64,000 nucleotides of DNA. It comes from Madurella fahalii. Lineage: Eukaryota; Ascomycota; Sordariomycetes; Sordariales. How positions within the stretch are numbered: the stretch's first letter is position 1; the number at the start of each line of letters is the position of its first letter. The notes beneath the pieces were generated by a model. That model was not told where the DNA came from. It made no database searches and worked only from the letters and a program-made list of their open reading frames with translations. A program made the position numbers and the translations under genes. This document shows positions 34,381 to 45,711 of this stretch, piece after piece. The stretch spans positions 2,604,001 through 2,668,000 of the forward strand of contig CM056879.1 of the NCBI GenBank assembly GCA_029876055.1, in the 5' to 3' direction.

Positions 34381-34903
34381 GCTTGAAACTGACGGGGCAT
34401 GGCGTTCTCCGGTGAGAAGTGTTGGGGTTTGGAAGCGACTCTCTGCCTCGCAATCATTGCCCGCTCCAAAATTTTGGGCCAGAGCATCTCGGCATGCCAA
34501 GTCCAGGAACCTCCCCACTCTTTTATCCTGGCTCCTCATTAGCCTTTCTGATTCGATGCAGACTTGAAATTCATTTTCCCGGGTTAGGGTTATTTCAAAG
34601 ATGGTCTTCCAAGTAACTAATGTAACGATCTTCATCATGACCGCTTTTCACCCTCTTCCAACCTTTTAATCGCCTGGGAATGAGCGTCTGCGCACAAGCG
34701 TGTCGTCGCAACAATAATAGTATATACTCTGCCTTTTTTGTTTTTTAATTTTTGGATTTTTTTACAGCGAAGATAGTTCATTTTGTCCTTTCCAAGCGCT
34801 TCCATCATCGCCTCACCCCTTATCACACTAAATTTTTCTCCCCTCTGATCAACAACAAACCGCAACAGCCACCACTTACATCAACAAAAAGAAACAAAAC
34901 ACC
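34381..34903. promoter_or_regulatory. Divergent promoter, mtIF2 and membrane-protein gene
   Basis: 523 bp between start codons. It contains a GGGTTAGGGTT telobox-like motif at about 34581-34591 and an A-rich leader before ATG 34904. The minus-strand open frame that runs through this block merges into the first mtIF2 exon and is read as leader. Confidence 0.5.
34581..34591 (+). promoter_or_regulatory. Telobox-like GGGTTAGGGTT motif
   Basis: One and a half TTAGGG units between the divergent mtIF2 and membrane-protein genes. It resembles the motif in the peroxiredoxin promoter on the opposite strand. Function is inferred only. Confidence 0.4.
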
Positions 34904-35989
34904 ATGGCCGGCCCTTCCAAAACCACCAAAGGCAAAAACCGCCTCTCCCCCTCGACCTCGTCTTCAAACAGCCCCTCAAAACCGCCTCACCCCTTCCACC
35001 CGGCCCCGGACGCCCTCAAACCCTTCTTGACCAACCTCTCCCGCTCGCACGTCTACATCGCCCACCTCGACGCCCGGCCGGCCGCCTTCAAGCGCAAGAT
35101 CTTCCTCGTCCCCGTCGCCATGAACCTCGCCGTGGCGGCGCTCTTCGCGTGGCGCATGCACCGCATCCTGCCGTACTACGCGGCGCTGGTCACGTCGGCG
35201 CTGGGGTACGCCAACGAGACGACGCTGGCCGCGGCCGACATGTCGTACGGCGAGCTGGGCACGGCCGTGCTGGGCCGGGCGCTCACCTTCTTCCTGGACT
35301 TTGTGCTCGCCGTGTTTGTGTGGCCGTGGCCGTACGAGTTTGTGATTGGGAGCCGGAGCGGGCCCGCGGGGAGGGGCAGCCCGGCCGCCTGGCGGTGGGC
35401 GGTCGGGTTTAGGGAGAAGGAGGTCTACGTGCGCCGGAGCAGGGCGTGGGATGGGCAGGTTGTGGGGAAGGACTTTCTGGAGGACGGGAAGGCTGGCCGG
35501 GAAAGACGCGAGGTGCTGATGGATCGGGTGAGGGCGGCTACGGCGCCGATGCTGCTGCAGCAGAAGACGGGGTATCTGACTATGAATGCGGACTGGGATT
35601 TGGATTGGGCGGGGATGGTGGCCGCTACGCGACTGGTGGATGACAAGGTCGTTGCGCTGGAGGCGTTTAGGTTGTTGGCGCTGCTGCATCATGAGCGGTT
35701 CGGGTGGCTCACCATTGATTTGGGCCAGGGGGAGGGCGCGGAGCAGGACGAACGTCGGAGGCAGGTCTTTGCTTTCCGGGATGCGCTCGCGTCGCTCGGG
35801 AAAGAGGATTTGTTCTTCAGGTGGGTCGAGATGATTCAGTTTGAGACGACACAGCCGGGGGGCTTTACTCCCGAGAAGCAGGAAGCGGCGGCGCAGAAGA
35901 TCAGAGACATGTTCAAGTCGAATGGGGTGGATTTTGATGAGCTCTGGAAGGAGACCGTGGGGTCAGATGGGCTAGCTGGCATGCCCTAA
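34904..35989 (+). CDS. Conserved-looking fungal membrane protein, function unknown
   Basis: Single exon of 361 residues. A Ser/Pro/Lys-rich N-terminus (1-45) precedes a soluble segment, a hydrophobic helix at about 66-84 (IFLVPVAMNLAVAALFAW), a second hydrophobic stretch around 90-102 and a strong helix at about 124-148 (LTFFLDFVLAVFVWPWPYEF). The C-terminal 200 residues are soluble and helical with many charged and aromatic residues. No catalytic motif is recognised. It looks like a tail-exposed protein of an internal membrane such as the ER. Composition and ATG context (ACCATGGCC) are those of a real gene; I cannot name the family. Confidence 0.8.
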   Translation: MAGPSKTTKGKNRLSPSTSSSNSPSKPPHPFHPAPDALKPFLTNLSRSHVYIAHLDARPAAFKRKIFLVPVAMNLAVAALFAWRMHRILPYYAALVTSALGYANETTLAAADMSYGELGTAVLGRALTFFLDFVLAVFVWPWPYEFVIGSRSGPAGRGSPAAWRWAVGFREKEVYVRRSRAWDGQVVGKDFLEDGKAGRERREVLMDRVRAATAPMLLQQKTGYLTMNADWDLDWAGMVAATRLVDDKVVALEAFRLLALLHHERFGWLTIDLGQGEGAEQDERRRQVFAFRDALASLGKEDLFFRWVEMIQFETTQPGGFTPEKQEAAAQKIRDMFKSNGVDFDELWKETVGSDGLAGMP

Positions 35990-36174
35990 TGGGTAGACGG
36001 GAATGTGTATATTATAGATGGTCGCTTGGACCGTGGTTCGCACCCTGTAGAAGCGATGCCCGGGCTTCTCGAGGCTCCCTCGGAGTGAAATACTTCCAGA
36101 AGCGAGATATCCACATTCCAGCCGAAAAACAACGCCGTTGTGCCAATCCGCCTCGTCGTATCGCTTGGCAACGT

Positions 36175-36615
36175 TCATTTCTTCTTGCCCTTCTTAGGAC
36201 CAAGCGCCGCCTCGCGTCTCTTGGCTTCCCTAGCTTCAATCTCTGCCCGCCGCTCTTTTTCCAGCGCTTCTCTCTCCTCCTTCTCAGCCTGTAATATATA
36301 GTGTCAGTGTTCCTGTCGTCATGTCTAGAGTCGACGCGCTTGAGGGGTTCATACCTGTCTCCGGGCCGCTTCGGCCTCCCGCTTCTCCCGGATCAGCCTC
36401 AGCCTAGCCAGATCGGCCTTGGCCTCATCCGTCTTGCCCGCCTCGTGCAGCTTGCGATACCGTTCCTTGGCCTGAGCGGCTTCGAGCGACTCGCGCTCCC
36501 GCCTGCTCGGCGTGCCCACGCTCAACTTCTGGACGTCGTCGGCGACCTCATCAACCGCCGGCACTTTGGTCTGGATGCGAGCTTGGCGCGAGTGGTTCGG
36601 ATTGGCGGGCATGTT

Positions 36616-36654
<39 letters not shown>

Positions 36655-37093
36655 CCCCCCCTCCGAGTCGCTCGGTGGCAAATCTCCGACTTGTACGGCC
36701 TGCTTCTTGGCCTTGGCGATGGCAGCCTCCTTGCGTGCTTTCTTCTCCTTCTTGCGGTCCTCGCGGCTCAATTCGGCTGCGGACTTACTTGAAGGACCGG
36801 CAGCGCCCTCCTCGTCCTCGTCCTCATCCTCCTCGGAGTCTTCCTCAGAGTCTTCCTCAGATTCATCGTCAGAGGCTTCAAGTTTCTTCTGGGCATCCTC
36901 GCTCCACATGCTGATCTCGTTACCGTCGGCATCGAGGGGTCGCAGGTTCCGCGAGAAGTGCTTGCCGCCTACGTTGGCCGGTCAGTCTCTGGGCGGAAGC
37001 ACATGCTGACCGAGTATACTAACCTCCACGAGTGTACTTCTTGAATTTGCCACCGCGACCACGCGAATTCGCACCTGGAGCACCGCCTGCCAT
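36175..37093 (-). CDS. PDAP1/PP28-like acidic phosphoprotein (casein kinase substrate)
   Basis: Exons 37093-37024, 36968-36355 and 36288-36175 give 265 residues. The N-terminus is Gly/Arg/Lys-rich (GRGGKFKKYTRGGGKHFSR), followed by a Glu/Asp/Ser-rich region that includes a run of 12 Asp encoded by GAC repeats. The family domain lies near residue 190: RRERESLEAAQAKERYRKLH, then ARLRLIREKREAEAARR continuing across the last intron into a charged helix ending GPKKGKKK. Animal PDAP1 is a small phosphoprotein with acid and heat stability; its molecular role is unclear. Confidence 0.87.
36614..36650 (-). repeat. GAC trinucleotide run coding poly-Asp
   Basis: Twelve consecutive Asp codons (GTC repeats on the plus strand) in the PDAP1-like gene. 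Confidence 0.9.
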
Positions 37094-38055
37094 GGCTGCT
37101 GATGTTCGCCGAGATAAACAATAGAGGGGTCGAAGGGCGGGGTATCAATACTAAGTACTGATGCGGAAGAGAATGGCAAGAAAGTCGGGGCGGGAGAGTA
37201 TAGACGGATGCGTGACGGCCAACGTTCAAAGGAAAGCTTGGATACCTGACGTAGGCAGCGCGGAAAGCAAAGTCAAAGATCGAAACGCAAAGCGCACCTT
37301 CGCTGATGAAGAAAGTTGCCGACAATTCAACAATCTCTAAGCCCCGCCTATCCAAATCAAGACGGGCACCCCGCCATGCAGCCGGTCCAGCCCCCACCCA
37401 TTGACTCATCCCATATGAGCCGAATTTACTATAAAATAGTTCTGATTGGCTATTTCCTTTATCTTTCCTCGGCCTCAATACAGAGCTCGATTCTAATGTC
37501 AGCCTTGCGTGCCGGTTCCACCGTGAGGGTTCCCTCAATCTGTATTATTATCGCTTCGAAGGTGATTCATCTTTACAAGGTCAATGGCAAATGTATCGAC
37601 CGGCAACTCGGTATCTAGACACAAGCCATCACAGCAGCGCAAGACTTCCCTTGTGTTGTACACTAGAGTGCCCATTTCCATTTCAACATTAAGCAGCCCT
37701 GATTGGCCCAGATTGCCCCGCCCAAGCTACGCCGAGCTTTAAAAAAACCTTTGGCCTTTTGGATTTCTTCAATTTTCTTTCCCTTTTCTCCCCATCATTC
37801 ATAAAACGATTCCTTCATATTCACTCTGGTTTGAGTCTTACACCATGGCATACTGGAGGGGAAACTGGAGGATAGATTGACTTTCTTGCACTTACCCTCT
37901 GTCTCTGGCAGCTTGCTGCACCGTTGGGGAACGGAGAAATTTTTCGCTAGATACATGTCCTTCGGTGCTCGTCCGCTCGACAGGACGACTGCTGAAATGT
38001 AGATGGAGTACGCGTCCCGCAGGGAGCCTGATTACCGATCCTTCTCTGCACCGCG
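37094..38055. other. Intergenic region, PDAP1-like gene to hypothetical
   Basis: About 1 kb holding the PDAP1-like promoter and the 3' end of the minus-strand hypothetical. Short open frames only, no recognisable gene. Confidence 0.5.
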
Positions 38056-39722
38056 CTACACCACATCGAATGACGACATGACGTCGCTGAGTTTCTGCCG
38101 CTTCCGAGGTTTGAGGCCTGTCTCCGTCCTGTCCTTCGGACGTCGTGATTCTGTGCGAATGGCTTCCTCTCGACGCCGTGGCTTAATTCCGACCTCCCGT
38201 ACCTGAGGTCCTTGGGTCCTAGAAAAGATGAGGCGTTCGGAATTTGCGAGCCCTCGGTGCTGCTCCGTGAAATCGGACGGACCGCGCAGGCGAAGGCTCA
38301 CGAATCGTTCTGTCAACAGGGTGATATCTGCCGCTTGGGCTTGGATTGTGAGGTGCGGATTGAGTTCCTTCTGTGAAAGGAGGCTCATAAACCAAAAGAC
38401 TTCGTTATCAGTCATGGTTCCTTGGTGCCGTTCTTCTCCCCTCTCTCGGCCGTCAGCTGCCGCACACAATGGATGGCGGGCCTTTAGGAATGATTGCCAG
38501 CCTTCGTCAAGATATCCGCTGAAATCCGGACATCCTCTAACGTCGAGATTACCATAACCGAGGTGGTCTTTGGCGTCTAGATTGTTACGGTCGGGATGTT
38601 CCCCGACATCTCCATCGCCTTTGGATTCAGTGCGGGCCAGATAGAGAAGCTTTCGGGGGTCAGAAACCAGAGCGACCTGCTGTCTGTCGTCTTTGAACAG
38701 CTGCCTCAGTCCCTCCACACCCGTTGCCTGCACGTCCACGCGTCCATCAAGGTACGCCTGGGTATAGGACACGAACAGTGAGTCGCGTGGCTTTGTAACT
38801 TTCCATCCGCACTCGTCTGCGATACTATTCGCACCCCACCACCTCGAGACCGGAAGCGCAGTAACATCGAAAATCTCGAGCTTTGGGTATCGCAGCACGT
38901 AGTCCAACGAGCACTCGGACACCGCATGAGTGCTTGAAGTAATTTTCATGACGCGTAGTGCGGGGAATGGATGGGCTCCTGACTCACTCCAACCCCTAAT
39001 TACACGGTCACTTATCCCGCTCATCGACGGTTCCCGCTCAATCAACTCAAGCACTGCCAGGGCGTCCAATTGGGCGAGGGGAAGGAGCTCCTGAACCCCA
39101 AAGTGACTGACATGGTCGATGCAGAGGTACGCGAGGCAGTGAGATAGTGACTTGAGCGGAGCGGTATAGACGCTCAGCTCGCATGGCGGGTCAGAGATTT
39201 CCTGGCAATACCGGCGGAGCGCCATGGGAACGGTGATCTTGTCTTGATGCTTCTCCCCTGTGCGAACAATTTGGTCGCTGGCATCGTGAAAACGCTCGCC
39301 TTCGAGTACGTCGGAGAGGATCGTCCAGGCACGAAGCGAAATGTTTCTAGAGGTGTGGCCTAAGTCACTTAACGTATCCATGTGGGGGAAAGGCGGGCAG
39401 CCGGTCTCAAAGCTGCGAGTATGGATGGATGGGCCTGCCTACCTAGGCGCTAGCTGCTTCCACAGTTCCCAAGCCAGCTTCCCTGGTAGGGAGCAGATAA
39501 TATGACGAATAGACTCGTCGGAGACGACGTCGATATTATCTGCTAAGACGCGGATGCAGATGGCCCCGAGCGGCCGCGGTCCCTTGATCCCTTTTCCGCT
39601 GCGAGCACGGGGGAAGGAGAGAGCCCCTCACGTATCCGAAACCAGTCTCTGGCGTATCGATACTGTGGAGCCACAAGGACCTCGTCGAAAGCAATGCTGC
39701 CGGAGGGAGGCGTAAAATCCAT
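38056..39722 (-). CDS. Fungal hypothetical protein, possibly F-box/leucine-rich type, splicing uncertain
   Basis: A solid 441-codon frame (39381-38056) contains Leu-rich segments (ELLPLAQLDALAVLELIE, YPKLEIFDVTALPVSRW), a Lys/Arg-rich C-terminus (GLKPRKRQKL) and no catalytic motif. Upstream on the same strand two more pieces read as protein: MDFTPPSGSIAFDEVLV... (from 39722) and a segment ICIRVLADNIDVVSDESIRH ending WELWKQLAP (to about 39443). Donor GTGAGG at 39631 suits piece 1, but no ideal acceptor joins it to piece 2. Piece 2 to piece 3 joins in frame only through a 30-nt intron (39413-39442) or a 51-nt one with a weak GTGGAA donor at 39463. I cannot exclude a decayed gene. Confidence 0.6.
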
Positions 39723-40160
39723 AGTAACAGAAGCCGCGTGTGAATGGAGTATTACAAGCGTGACGCGTGAGCTATTACGCGTCTAACTCCTGCCTGTCTT
39801 CGAATCAGAACAGAATCTATAAGTCAATTGCCTCACCCCGCCAAATTACGCGTATAGTCGGTTGTATAGCCGCAGCGGTCGAGATGGAAATGAGGATATC
39901 CCAAAAGAAAGGAAAGCTAACTCTTAGGAAAGATACCTTAGGAATAAGTAACCTAGGTGAGGGTTAGGGTTGCGGGTGCACCCATTAAGATATAACACGA
40001 ATTGTAATTCGGAATCACAAATAGATTGCATGGACTTGGTGTTTCTCGGGGAGAGATTGCTGGAGATAATTATTCTGGTAAACAATCGGATGCATTACCC
40101 GGAAAAGCACACGATGATCAGATCCAACAAGACATTAGCTGTCGATACAACTTCCCTCTA
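39723..40160. other. Intergenic region with TTAGGG motif
   Basis: 438 bp between the hypothetical and the transporter, more AT-rich than its surroundings. It contains GAGGGTTAGGGTTGCGGG at about 39958-39975. Only short open frames. Confidence 0.5.
39958..39975 (+). promoter_or_regulatory. Telobox-like GAGGGTTAGGGTT motif
   Basis: Two near-perfect TTAGGG units in a short intergenic stretch, third such site in this window. Confidence 0.4.
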
Positions 40161-41939
40161 CTAATTCTGAAGCTCCTGGACCTCTGCAACGCCGTCGGCA
40201 CTCTTCTTCCCCGCTCCCGCCGTCTGTTCCTCAAGATGTAGCGCCTTGTCGTTGCTTACAGACGGCTCAATGCCAACCTTGGTTTCCCGATGGGTGTCCA
40301 TAACATCCTTCTTCCAGATGTTGACATAGAGAGGATAACTGTGGGGTTGGAGTCAGTTCACAAATGCGCCACGTGCGGAAGGCAAGCGGACAGAGACTCA
40401 CATCCAAGCTAGGATATAGCCCATCATCGGAATCGCCATCGCGACGTGCGCATTCCTACTATCCACAACCGCTCCTGTCATGGGCGGAAACACCATACCG
40501 CCTGAAATCGCCGCGACCAGCAGCGACCCGCCCATCTTGGTATGCCTCCCCAGCCCGCGGAGGCCGAGGGTAAAGATGGTGGCGAAGCAGCATGACTCAA
40601 AGCACAAAACGAGAATCAACATGGCGATAGATGTGGTGCCAGCCGTGTTCATGGCCGCGACAACAAACACGAAGCAAAGTCCGAGGTAAACAGTCAGCAT
40701 GTAGCGCGGCTTGAAGGCGGGCAGGGTCAGGAGGCCGCTGGCGACGAAGCGGTTGAAGGCGTAGAGACCCTGGCCCACGGCGAGGAGATCAGCTGTCCTC
40801 GTATTAGTTCGTCTGCATTTTTTTTTTTTTTTTTTTTTTTCCCCAAAAGAAGACAAGGGGGGGGGGGGCACCCACAGGACATCGCCCGGTCACGCCCGGC
40901 TTCCTCACAAAAGTTGATAAAGTAATTCTACCCGCCCGGTTAGCGCTTCGATCACACTAGGTAGGTAGGTAGGTAGTATTAAGCCTAGCGAATAAAAGAA
41001 ACTCACCGCGACCGCCACCTGCGCGCCAACATAGCAGAACTGCGACCACACAGCCAAGAAGAGATTCGTCTGCTTGCGGAACGGGCCGGGGTCATGGGCG
41101 CCAATCTCGTTCTCCTGGGCCGTCATATCGGCGTCCGTGATCTCGGGCATCGGCGCGACGAAAAACAGCCCGATGAGCAGCACGTCGAAGCACGCCACGC
41201 CCAGATACACCCACTGGACGTTCCTCAGCCCTTCCTCGCCCTCGATGGTGTGCGCGAAGAACACCCTCGACGCCAGCAGCGGCGCGACGAAGGATCCGAC
41301 GCCCTGCACGGCCTGCGCCAGGTTGAGCCGGATCTCCGAGTACCGCGGCGGGCCGCAGATGGAGAGGAACGGGTCCGCCGCCGTCTCGAGGGTCGCCAGG
41401 CCTGCGCCGACCACGAACATGCTGCCGCAGAAGCCGCCGAAGGAGCGGTTGATGCCCGACGGCCAGAAGAGCAGACAGCCGACGGCGAAGACGCCCAGGC
41501 CCGTCATGAAGGTGACGCGGAAGCCGAAGCGCCGCAAGATCCAGCCGGAGATGGTCGGCGGGCAGATGAAGTAGGCGCCGAAATAAGCTGATGAGAGGCC
41601 CGCGGCCATGCTCGCTGAGATCTGGAGCTCTCTTTGGAAGTGCGAGTTAAGGACTGGGTTGGTTCATCCCTGTCAGTACACATATCCGGTCTTCATCACG
41701 GAAGGACATAGGGGGTTGCGACTCGGACTGACCGTCAAGGAGACCGTATGCGAAGCCCCAGAGGAAGAAGAGCACAGTCACTGGAGGTGTGGTGAGTTAG
41801 CCAGGGCTCTTCCCGCTACGCCTCAGAGAAAACCCGTACCGAGCATGTTCGGGATCATCGACTGTCTCAGAGTCAAGAGGCCAGCATTAGTGACAGTGTC
41901 GTCACTGATGATGATCTTTCTGCTCCATAGGCCCCCCAT
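40161..41939 (-). CDS. MFS sugar transporter, glucose/galactose or fucose-permease type
   Basis: Six exons, 41939-41840, 41780-41733, 41653-41007, 40927-40876, 40792-40402 and 40338-40161, join in frame to 471 residues. Hydrophobic segments account for about 12 helices. Motifs of the fucose permease/GluP branch are visible: VTVLFFLWGFAYGLLDVLNSHFQ near the start, AAGLSSAYFGAYFICPPTISGWILRRFGFR, GLATLETAADPFLSICGPP, and GQGLYAFNRFVASGLL in the second half. These proteins are proton symporters of sugars at the plasma membrane. The fourth intron (40793-40875) carries adjoining poly-C and poly-A tracts in transcript sense. Substrate cannot be read from sequence. Confidence 0.93.
40819..40870 (-). 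repeat. Poly-C / poly-A homopolymer tracts in a transporter intron
   Basis: On the plus strand a run of about 23 T (40819-40841) and a run of about 11 G (40858-40868) sit in the fourth intron of the sugar transporter, only about 16 nt apart. Confidence 0.9.
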
Positions 41940-43543
41940 GTTTGCGGTTTGGATCCGGCCGCCGTCAGGAATTAGAATTTCTCGTTCTTATCCCGTTCCT
42001 GGTGTTGACTACTATCAAGAACTCGCGGTCGAGGCTCACACGCGCAGGAAAAAAAAGAAAAAGGAGAAAAACATCTCCCGGACAGCCAACACGGGCGGGG
42101 TCAGGGCATCTAGATAAACCAACGACGGCCTAGACTATCCCGGTTGAATTGGAGCGTCCCGTAGGATTGGGAAGCTAGCTATTGGGGTCCTTGGGGATGC
42201 AACCCCTCCATGCGGCGGCAAGGGTTGGGGAAGTCTCCCAGTCGGCAGAAGGCAGACCAACAACAGGCCCCACGGTAGAATACCACCTCGCAGCCTAGGT
42301 AGGGATCTGCACGCCCAGCACGAACCCTTGTGCAAAGGACCGATCCGTAACATAGGTATACGGTTCCCGGCGCTGGTGTGCTGTTGTAAATGTGTTGGTC
42401 CGGATAGATGGATGACTTTGAGTGCGAGGCATAACCATCGCCACGACGGCCACCGCTCGGATGAGGCGAAAGAGAACTACCGGAAAAGATCAAAATACAC
42501 TATCTCTTTTCCACTTCCCCAGAAAGTGTCAACGCACGAACGGCGCGGGCATCCACTTCCTCTCCGCCTTTTTCAACCCCGGTTTACACTAGCTCAAAGG
42601 TTGCCAGGAGGGGGGTTGTTAGTTGCGCATCCCAATTCTCGGGGCATCAACACACCGAGGCAGAGCGCACGGTTGGCACGTCTGGGCTACAAGGCTAGTG
42701 GTAAACGAATGCCCGGGCATAACCATCACAGTTAAACTTCATAGTTTACCTCAGGTAGGTAGGAAGATAAGGGACAGAAGTTTGAAGAGCACTTGGCACC
42801 AAGCGCCAAAAAGCTTCGCCGGAGAAGACATGAGCAACGAGGAAAAGGCCAGACGAAGAAATTTTCTCCCCCTACCCGAGGTCCGCACCCCTGTGGTAAG
42901 CCCCCGGCGCATCATGGGCGATGCAGTGCCTGACCCTGCCCACGAGCAAATTGGAGAAAAGTTGGCGGTTGGTCGAGCCAAGCCAAAACGCAACGGCGTT
43001 GTCAGCCTGCAAGCCACTCGACAGGGGCCTGAAGCCCTCCACCTCACCGATAAGCGCTAGAAGGCGCCACTCCGGGGTCTGGAAGGTTGGGGGAAATTGT
43101 GGGGGGAGAGGAGACAGAACCCTGCACTTCAATACCCCGAGCCCTGCTCGTCACAAATGTAGACTGTCCGTGGTGAAAGGGATGGTCTGTTCAGCAATAG
43201 AACTCTGCGCAGACCCTTTCCCTCTTCTCGCCTCGCGCCGGTCTTCATCATATTGGTTCAACCCTACAACTGCCCTTGCTACCTCGGTGATGGCAGGTCC
43301 CGCTCCTCACCAAGCCGTTCCAGGCTTGATGTACTTCCCAAGACAGGACTATGCATCCCTACCCTCCCATCTCCTCCCAGAGATGAGTTACTCAATCCTT
43401 AATTCCTATCCAGCCGCAGTGTCATGCCTCAGATTGAAGCCCAGAAAGATTCCTGAGCAGCCCGGCAGCGAGAGCACCCCAAGATTCTATGCCTTGGGTC
43501 CTTCTATCATTGCCCATCTGACCGCCGAGCCAAAAACAGCCAA
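41940..43543. other. Intergenic region upstream of the transporter
   Basis: 1.6 kb containing the transporter promoter and the eIF2A 3' region. A plus-strand frame at 42921-43547 has no domain character and a poor composition. No gene supported. Confidence 0.45.
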
Positions 43544-45711
43544 CTAAACCTGCTCCTTCTCCAGCGTCTCCAACTCCTTCAAAACAGCCACCTTCGTCGC
43601 AATCTTCTTGACCTGCGTATCCTCCAGCTTCTCTCCGCCCGCAAGCCTCATCTCTAGGTCCTCGATCGCCCGAATCTTCTTCTGCAAGCTGCGGATCTTC
43701 TTGGCATTGGCGCTGGCGGCTCCGTCGCCGCCATTCACCGGCGCACCACCCTGACCAGCGCCTTGGGCGTTAGCGGGACGGCTCTGGGAGCGGGCGCGCT
43801 GCGTGTTGCTGCGGTTACGAGACGGTTGCAGGTTGTTGCTGTAGTTGTTGTTGTTGTTGTTGTTATTGTTGTTGTTGTTATTGTTGTTGTTGCGTGACCG
43901 ACTGCGCGCATGGTGCGGCTGGCCGCGGCCATCTGGGCTGCGACCCTCGTTGCCCGAAGCGCTCCCATGCTCACGAGGGGACGGCGCAAGACCGCCGTCG
44001 GTGCCTGCGGCAGCGCCCCCACCCGTTGCCGCATTGGCGTTGTCGTCCTTGGTTTTCTTGCTTCGTTTCTTCTTATTCTTGGAAGCCTTCGACGACCCAT
44101 CGTCGGCGGGTGTTGCTCCGGGGACCGAGGAACGCTCGGCCGGCTCCGCTCCTGGCACCATGTGGCGAGGACGGCCAAACCCATTCGGTCCGATCGAGGG
44201 AGTGCCGTTGCTGACAATGTGCGCAGCGCCGCCCTCGTCCTCGCGCTTGAAGTGCAGGGGAGTCATGGCACCGCGAGCGCCGGGCGGGCGGTACGCGCCC
44301 ACGGGCTTAGACGGCGTCTTGACCGTGCCCAGATAAGCCAGGGCCGAGGGATGCGGAGTTGGCACAGGACGCAACGGGTCGTCCCCGGCAGGGAGACTTT
44401 CTGGTGCTGCGGGCCGCCACATGACGTTGTACAATTCCACCATGTCCTCGTTGTACATGATGCCACCTCCGACATGCCAGAGCTTGATGCCGTTGTCCAC
44501 GCGAAGGCGCGGCGAAGTGGTGGCCGTCATGATGTAACGGCTGTCCGGACTCCAGGTGCAAACGCTGGGGTTGCCGCTCTCGATGGTGCAAATCTTCCGG
44601 TAGTCTTTTTCCAAATCGTAGACGTCGATCTGGCCGGCCAAGTTGCCGAATCCGGCGACCAGAGCAAATCGGCCCGTGGGCGAGAAGATGATAGTATTGC
44701 GCGGGCCAATCGGGAAGGAGTGGAGAGCTACGGCGCGCGCGTTGAAGATGGTCGTCTTGGCCGGCATGTAGCCGTAGATGACGCCAAATTCCTTTGAGTT
44801 GGGAGACCAGGCAACATCGTGAATCGGCCCCTCCTTGTCCAGCGTGATCCTAGCGTCGACAGATCCGTTGGCACTCAACAGATACATAGTTGTTTCGCCA
44901 TAGTAGCTCTTGTTCGTCTTATCGACCTCGGTTTGTGCCAACACTATCAGGCTCGTGCCCAACCCGTTCCACTTCAGCTGGACCTTGTCGCCCTTGAAGA
45001 ACGTCTTTTGCGAGATGGGTGTGTTGAACTGCGGCACATTGAAGACCTTGACTGCGGCAGGTTGGCCCTATAATGGGGTGGTTAGCGCCTTGACATGATC
45101 ACGGCTGCCGCGACGTTGTTGCTTACCTTGCGCTCGGGCACGAAGACGGCGACATTCTGGTTGGCGCCGGGAGCAAGCGCAAAGTCGCTCACGCCCTCGA
45201 CACGCAGCTTTTTCCATGGTGTCGAGAGGTCGTTGCTGTCGTAGAACTGCACCTCATTGGTCACCAAGCGGGCGCAGTACTTCTCGTCGGCAGTGTATTG
45301 CAGGTTCCAGCCCGACTGCGACTTCTGGACAAATCTGCCGAGCGGCTGCTTCTCGGCGCCCTCTGCAAGATCCTCAATGACGCGCCAGATCTTGAGGTTC
45401 TTGGTGGCGTCGCCGTTCTCGTCCTTGGAGGGACGTTCCCAGGTGCTTAGGAACGTGCCGCGCGGAGAGAAGCTCAGCTCGTAGACGAGCGTGAGCGGCA
45501 GCGAGGCGATGACATGGCCGACGGAGGCGTCAACAACAACCACGGCCTCGTTGGCGGCATATGCGAAATAGCGACCGCAGGGCGAATATACACAACACCG
45601 GAGATTCCCTTCGGGCTTGACGAATCCAGGGAGAGCTTCGTAGACGGGCGCGGCATCAAACACGCCGATGGCCTTCTGGGTTCGGTAGGCAAACTGCAAC
45701 GGATTCGCCAT
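43544..45711 (-). CDS. Eukaryotic translation initiation factor 2A (eIF2A)
   Basis: Exons 45711-45127 and 45067-43544, across a 58-nt intron (GTAAGC...TATAG), give 702 residues. The N-terminal 430 residues form the WD40-like propeller of eIF2A, with segments SGWNLQYTADEKYCARL, HDVAWSPNSKEFGVIYGYMPA, CTWSPDSRYIMTATTSPRL and DNGIKLWHVGG. A disordered stretch follows with a Lys-rich patch (KASKNKKKRSKK) and an Asn-rich tract, then a C-terminal coiled coil (IRSLQKKIRAIEDLEMRL). eIF2A is a non-canonical initiator-tRNA/40S-binding factor, dispensable in yeast. Confidence 0.95.
43832..43892 (-). repeat. AAC/AAT triplet run coding poly-Asn in eIF2A
   Basis: Roughly 18 near-consecutive Asn codons (GTT with a few ATT on the plus strand). 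It lies between the propeller and the C-terminal coiled coil. Confidence 0.9.

Noticed and set aside
42921..43547. Plus-strand frame of 208 codons upstream of the eIF2A stop
   Set aside because: No domain, mixed composition, overlapping the eIF2A 3' region. Not supported as a gene.
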